From assembly GCF_030161575.1 (NCBI RefSeq), contig NZ_BSUL01000001.1:1178001-1242000 (forward strand): a DNA stretch of 64,000 nt, given 5' to 3'. The position numbers and the translations under genes were made by a program. The notes beneath the pieces are model-generated. The model had not been told where the DNA came from. It saw nothing but the letters and a program-made list of their open reading frames with translations, and did not search any database. Numbering within the stretch: position 1 is the stretch's first letter; each line of letters starts with the position of its first letter. Shown in pieces: positions 60,120 to 64,000 of this stretch. Source of the stretch: Arenivirga flava (lineage in GTDB: Bacteria > Actinomycetota > Actinomycetes > Actinomycetales > Microbacteriaceae).

Positions 60120-60125
60120 AGCCTA
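60120..60125 (-). promoter_or_regulatory. -10 element, leaderless start of the DUF3499 gene
   Basis: TAGGCT on the minus strand, eight bases before the ATG at 60111. Confidence 0.45.
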
Positions 60126-60155
60126 TCGCCGACGTCGCGCATCCCTTGCCGCGCC

Positions 60156-60161
60156 TAGGAT
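60156..60161 (+). promoter_or_regulatory. -10 element, leaderless start of the zincin-like gene
   Basis: TAGGAT, six bases before the ATG at 60168. Confidence 0.45.
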
Positions 60162-60167
60162 GGGGGC

Positions 60168-60611
60168 ATGGCCCGTCCCTCCCGCGCCCGCCTGCAGCAC
60201 CGCTCCGTCCGGCCGGGCTGGCGCGACCGTCACGGACGCGGCATCCGCGCCTGGGTGACCGGGCCCTACCTGCCTCCGCTGCGGCACCGCGACGAGGAGT
60301 TCGAGGCGCTCGTCGCGCACGCGCTGCACCACCTGCAGCACGCGTGGCCGGAGGAGCTCGGCGGCACCCGCTTCGACATCGCGCCGATGCCGCCGGCGGC
60401 CGGGCAGGACGGCATCCGCCGCTACACGGTCGACCGCGCGGCGAACCGGATCACCTACTACCGCACCCCGATGGAGCGCCTCGGCCATCAGCGCGAGGAC
60501 GACGACGTCGACCGCCGCGCGATCATCGAGTCGGCGGTCATCCGCGGGGTGGCGGAGCTCATGGGCCGGGATCCCTGGGACGTCGCGCCGGAGCGCTACC
60601 GGCCGTACTGA
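60168..60611 (+). CDS. Zincin-like metallopeptidase-family protein lacking the HExxH motif
   Basis: 147 residues related to the small zincin family (PF06262, also DUF1025). The N-terminal FEALVAHALHHLQHAWPEEL and the strand NRITYYRTPMER align with the family; where the family has HExxH, this protein has VIRGVAELMG, so the zinc ligands are gone. Probably not a peptidase. Conserved next to DUF3499 and manB in actinobacteria. Confidence 0.75.
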   Translation: MARPSRARLQHRSVRPGWRDRHGRGIRAWVTGPYLPPLRHRDEEFEALVAHALHHLQHAWPEELGGTRFDIAPMPPAAGQDGIRRYTVDRAANRITYYRTPMERLGHQREDDDVDRRAIIESAVIRGVAELMGRDPWDVAPERYRPY

Positions 60612-60621
60612 GCGATCCCGG

Positions 60622-62054
60622 TCAGGGGCGCATGCGGATGCTGCCCGCCACCGGCGAGGGCGCCTCGACCGGGAAGGCTGCGATACGCGCCGCGTCCGCG
60701 AAGGTCACGCCTGCTCGCAGGCCCTCCGCATCCGCGAGCCGCACGGTCGCGCCGGCATCGACGCCGACGACCGCCGAGCCGCCTCCGGCCACCGCGATCT
60801 CCTCCCCGTCGACGAGCACGATGCGCTCGTCCGTGCCGGGGTTCGCGAGCACGAGCTGCGGCGAGGGACCGTCGGGCACGACCACCGCGGGCTCGTCGCC
60901 GAGCGGCGACGAGGCGGGCTGCCAGGCGAAGTCGTTGGCTCCGTCCTCGGCGAGCACGGCGCTGCGCGCGGCGGCGACGATCGGCTGGTCCGAGGTGATC
61001 CGCAACGTGTAGGTGCCGTCGACCAGGCCCGGCAGCACGAGGTCGCCGACCTCCCCGACCGGCACCTCCGCCTCCACGATCGGCTCGGCGTCGGCGCCCG
61101 AGCCGGCGACCGGCAGCACCGCGACCTCCACGTTCGCCGGCACCTCCCCCGGCACCACGACGCGCACCACGGCGGCGAGATCGGCCCAATCGGGCTCGCC
61201 GCTGCGCTCCTGCACCCGCTCACCGCCGGTGACCCGCAGCCCGGCCACGACCTGCTCGACGGCCGGTGCCGCACCGCCCCCGGTGATGTCGGCCCCGCCC
61301 GCCTCGAGCACACGGACGGTCGACTGCTGCAGACTGGCGGCGATCTGCCCGCCGCGGCTCGTGACGTGCACCGCGAGCGCCTCGGCACCCGGCGCGAACG
61401 CCGCGAGCGGCAGCACCTGCTGCGTGCCGGGCGGCACCACGATGCCGTCCATGCCGGCCACGTTGACCGCACCGGTCTCGGTGAGCACGTCGAGGTCGAC
61501 GACCGCCTCGACCTCGTCGGGGTTGCTCAGGACGAGCAGCGAGCTGCGCCCGGTGATGGTCGCGCCGCCGAGCAGCCACTGGTCGTTGCCGGGCTCGACG
61601 CAGTCCGCCGCGGCGAAGCCCGCGACGTCCTCGCCCGAGGCGGTCTGGCTCTGCGCGGCGCCGAGGCCTGTGGAGTCGTCCACGACGGGCAGACGCAGCA
61701 CCAGACCGGCCGACGCACCGGCCGCCAGCCCCCGGACGAGGGCGGCCGTACGGCCTCCTCCTCACCGCCCTGCACATCGCGCACGACCTGCTCGGAACCG
61801 ACCGCCGAGGCGGTGCTGGCGGTCTCGCCGCCGCCCGCGAGCAGGAGCGGCCCCGCGCACACCTGCAGCAGGTCGGCGGCTTCGGGCACCACGACCACGG
61901 GCTCGGCTGCACCGGTCACGGACGGCAGCGGCAGCGCGCCGCCCAGCACGGCCGCGCCGGCGATGCCCAGCCCGGCGACGCCGCCGAGGATGCGGCCGCC
62001 GACGCGGGCGACGGATCGGATGCGGGTGCGGCGGTCGCCGCTGGGCTCAGTCAT
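60622..62054 (-). CDS. DUF5719-family anchored extracellular protein, frameshifted
   Basis: About 477 residues. A membrane anchor (GGVAGLGIAGAAVLGGALPL) follows a basic N-terminus, then an extracellular part of beta-sandwich character with SSLLVLSNPDEVEAVVDLDV and GSIRMRP at the end, as in DUF5719. Start ATG at 62054 has GGAG upstream. Near 61753-61756 one base seems lost: RDVQGGEEE should continue GRTAALVRGLAAG. Lies after a large membrane protein in a conserved pair; may be a cell-surface assembly factor, role unproven. Confidence 0.75.
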
Positions 62055-64000
62055 CCTGCTCCCCTCCTCGCCGAAGGCGTACTCGGCCTGGTCTTCGACG
62101 TGCCGCGACTCGCGCACCCGGGGACTGCCGATGCGGGTGGGCACGGCCAGCAGCGCAGCCAGCGCCAGGAGCACCAGTCCGGCATCGCGCAGCGGGGCCG
62201 GCTCGACGGCACTGAGCTCCTCCTGCGCCGCGGGGGCGGTGGCCGGGTCGATGTCATCCACGGTCGTGCGCCAGAGCAGGCCCGCCTCGCTGGAGCCGAT
62301 CATGGTGAAGTCGGCGCTGCCGTCGAGCGCCTGCTGTGCGCGGGTCGACACGGCGCCGCCGCCGGCAGGGTCGGTGCCGTCGACCGGGGCGAGCACGACG
62401 AAGTCGATGCCGAACTCGCGCAGCACCGGAGCCGGGTCGTAACCGCCTCGCGATGCGATGTTGCCGGCCAGTTCCGCCAGCCGCTCGTCCCGCGCGCTCG
62501 CGGTGGGAGCGGTGGTGGCGAAGGTCGAGGCGTCCTCGAGGCCGTGCCCGCGCCCCCGCTCCAGGCGGACGCGCAGCGAGCCGTCGGACTGCGGTGTCAG
62601 CACGAGCGTGCCGACCTGGGGTTCGAGGTCGGACTCCGCGGTGACGACGGCGGGCAGCACCCGTCCGTTGCCGGCACGGACGGCGGCGTCGTCCCGGTAG
62701 AGGCCGCCCAGCTGCGGCACGGCGAGCAGCAGCGCTCCGACCACGAGGGCGAGACCCGGTGCAGCCGCGGCACGGCCGAGCGCGTCGAGCGTCCCCGCCG
62801 CGGCGATCAGCAGACCGAGCATCATCAGCCCGAGAGCCGGGCCCGGCCAGAGCGCGGCGAAGCCGTCCTCGACCGCGGCGACCCGGACGAGCCCCGCGCC
62901 GAGCGCGGCGACGAAGCCGAGGACGGCCAGGAGCAGCGCGGGCAGGCTGCGCGACGCGCCCGGCAGGAACGGTCCTAGCAGCCCGAGGACGAGCAGCGGT
63001 GCGATGAGCACGATCGCGACGACGACCCCCACGGAGGCGGGCACGCCGAACGCGTCGGCGACGGCGGGCCATCCGTGCAGGCCGCCGTTCGAGGACCCCA
63101 GGGCGAGCAGCCATGCCGCGACCGGATCGGTCGGCTGCGCGGCGCCGGGGTCCGCGAGCACCGCGAGCGAGGTGCCGCGCAGGAACTGGGCGACGGCGAG
63201 CGGCGCGAGCACCCCGAGCGCCGGCAACGGCATCCAGACCAGCCGGAGCGCGCGAGCGGGTCGCAGCAGCAGGAGCGCGACCCAGGCCGCGAGCAGCGGC
63301 GGCGCGAGCGATGGGCTCGCCGCCGCGACGACGGCGCCGAGCAGCGCAGCCGCTCCGAGACCCGTCCACGAGCGGATCGCGCGGATCGCGGCGAGCAGCA
63401 GCCAGGGCAGGATCGCGAGCGCGATGACCGCGCCGAGGCGGCCTTCGAGGATGCTCGCCAGCAGCGGCGGCGAGACGGCGTAGGCGACGGCACCGGCCGC
63501 CGGGATCCAGGACCGCCGGCTCACCGCGCGCAGCAGGAACCAGGAGCTCATCGCGGCGAGCGCCGGCGCCGCGGCGAGCACGATGACCACCGACAGCGAC
63601 GGCTGCCAGAACGTCGCGGAGCCGAGCAACGCGAGGAGCACCGCGAACGGGTCCGCCGGGCCGGCCATGCCGTTGCCGTCCTGCAGCCAGCCGCCGAGCG
63701 CGGCGCTCCAGAGCTCGGCGGGGCTGCTCGCCAGCGGCAGCAGTCCCCCGCCGACCGCGGCGACGCCGCCGAACAGGGGAAGGCCGCCACGACACCGACG
63801 ACGACGCCGATCAGAAGGGTCCAGAGGCCACCGCCGGGCAGGAAGCCGATCGGTGCCACGTCGAGCGGATCCGCGGCGGCGAGCCGTGCCTCGCGGGCCT
63901 GCCGCTCGACCGCTCGGCGCTCGCGCAGTTCCGACCACGGCATGCGCAGCGAGTCGACGGCGCTCCACGGCAGCTGCTTCACGCGGCGCAGGCGCCGCCG
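62047..64000 (-). CDS. Large multi-spanning membrane protein, glycosyltransferase-linked, C-terminal part
   Basis: Runs off the right edge, so its N-terminus is missing. About 650 residues are visible: a basic stretch, ten or more transmembrane segments (LLPLASSPAELWSAALGGW onward), and an extracellular tail. In related actinobacteria this protein carries an N-terminal GT2 domain, which would lie beyond 64000; I cannot see it. Two lost bases are suspected: at 63777-63780 (VAAFP to LFGGVAAV) and at 62061-62064. Repairing the second ends the protein at 62047-62049, overlapping the DUF5719 start; as written the two genes read as one. Confidence 0.7.

Overview
The window is chromosomal DNA of a very GC-rich actinobacterium, most likely a member of the Microbacteriaceae. 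Supporting signs are a WhiB1-type regulator beside a PdtaS-like kinase, the mtrA-mtrB-lpqB-comF-hpf-secA block, DUF3499/DUF5719/DUF6458 proteins, third codon positions that are almost always G or C, and many leaderless starts. I saw no insertion sequence, prophage, plasmid gene, CRISPR array or rRNA. One tRNA, tRNA-Lys(CTT), is present.

Layout. 1-3070 (minus): a carbohydrate operon (TIM-barrel isomerase, two-domain DHA-type kinase, RpiB-like isomerase), probably for a tetrulose. 3071-9143 (minus): EI24 membrane protein, FadR-type regulator, thioredoxin-reductase-like enzyme, gltX, MFS transporter, FAH-family enzyme. 9428-13712: leuB-ilvE and serA, flanking a small membrane protein. 13797-17313: LysR regulator, three small membrane proteins, mtlD. 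17474-25043 (plus): a tightly overlapping six-gene operon of three glycosyltransferases, an ABC exporter and two unusual APH-type kinases; I regard it as the least explained system here. 25129-33581 (minus): ilvC, ilvN, ilvB, ilvD, then otsB, otsA and a fructosamine-kinase-like gene. 33672-37285: TIM-barrel protein, small membrane proteins, MpaB-type protein, tRNA-Lys, peroxiredoxin, WhiB1. 37368-42293: PdtaS-like kinase, TadZ/CpaE-like ATPase, SAF protein, HTH protein and two conserved actinobacterial proteins, with two perfect DnaA boxes. 42360-50895 (minus): secA, hpf, comF, lpqB, mtrB, mtrA. 51016-58400: GPDPase-type membrane protein, DUF4129, DUF4350, MoxR, DUF58, SpoIIM, RDD. 58414-64000: manB, DUF3499, degenerate zincin, DUF5719, and the end of a large membrane protein that runs off the right edge.

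The core themes are branched-chain amino acid and serine synthesis, envelope homeostasis and secretion (MtrAB/LpqB, SecA, MoxR-DUF58), stress metabolism (trehalose, mannitol phosphate, peroxiredoxin) and export of an unknown glycoconjugate. Longest gene-free stretches are under 300 bases: 9144-9427 and 56329-56556 each hold a copy of the same palindromic repeat.

Caution on sequence quality. About fifteen conserved genes carry a one- or two-base frameshift, mostly missing bases in C or G runs. Conserved protein sequence resumes in the next frame each time, so I treat them as likely sequencing or assembly errors and give full-length coordinates across the shift.
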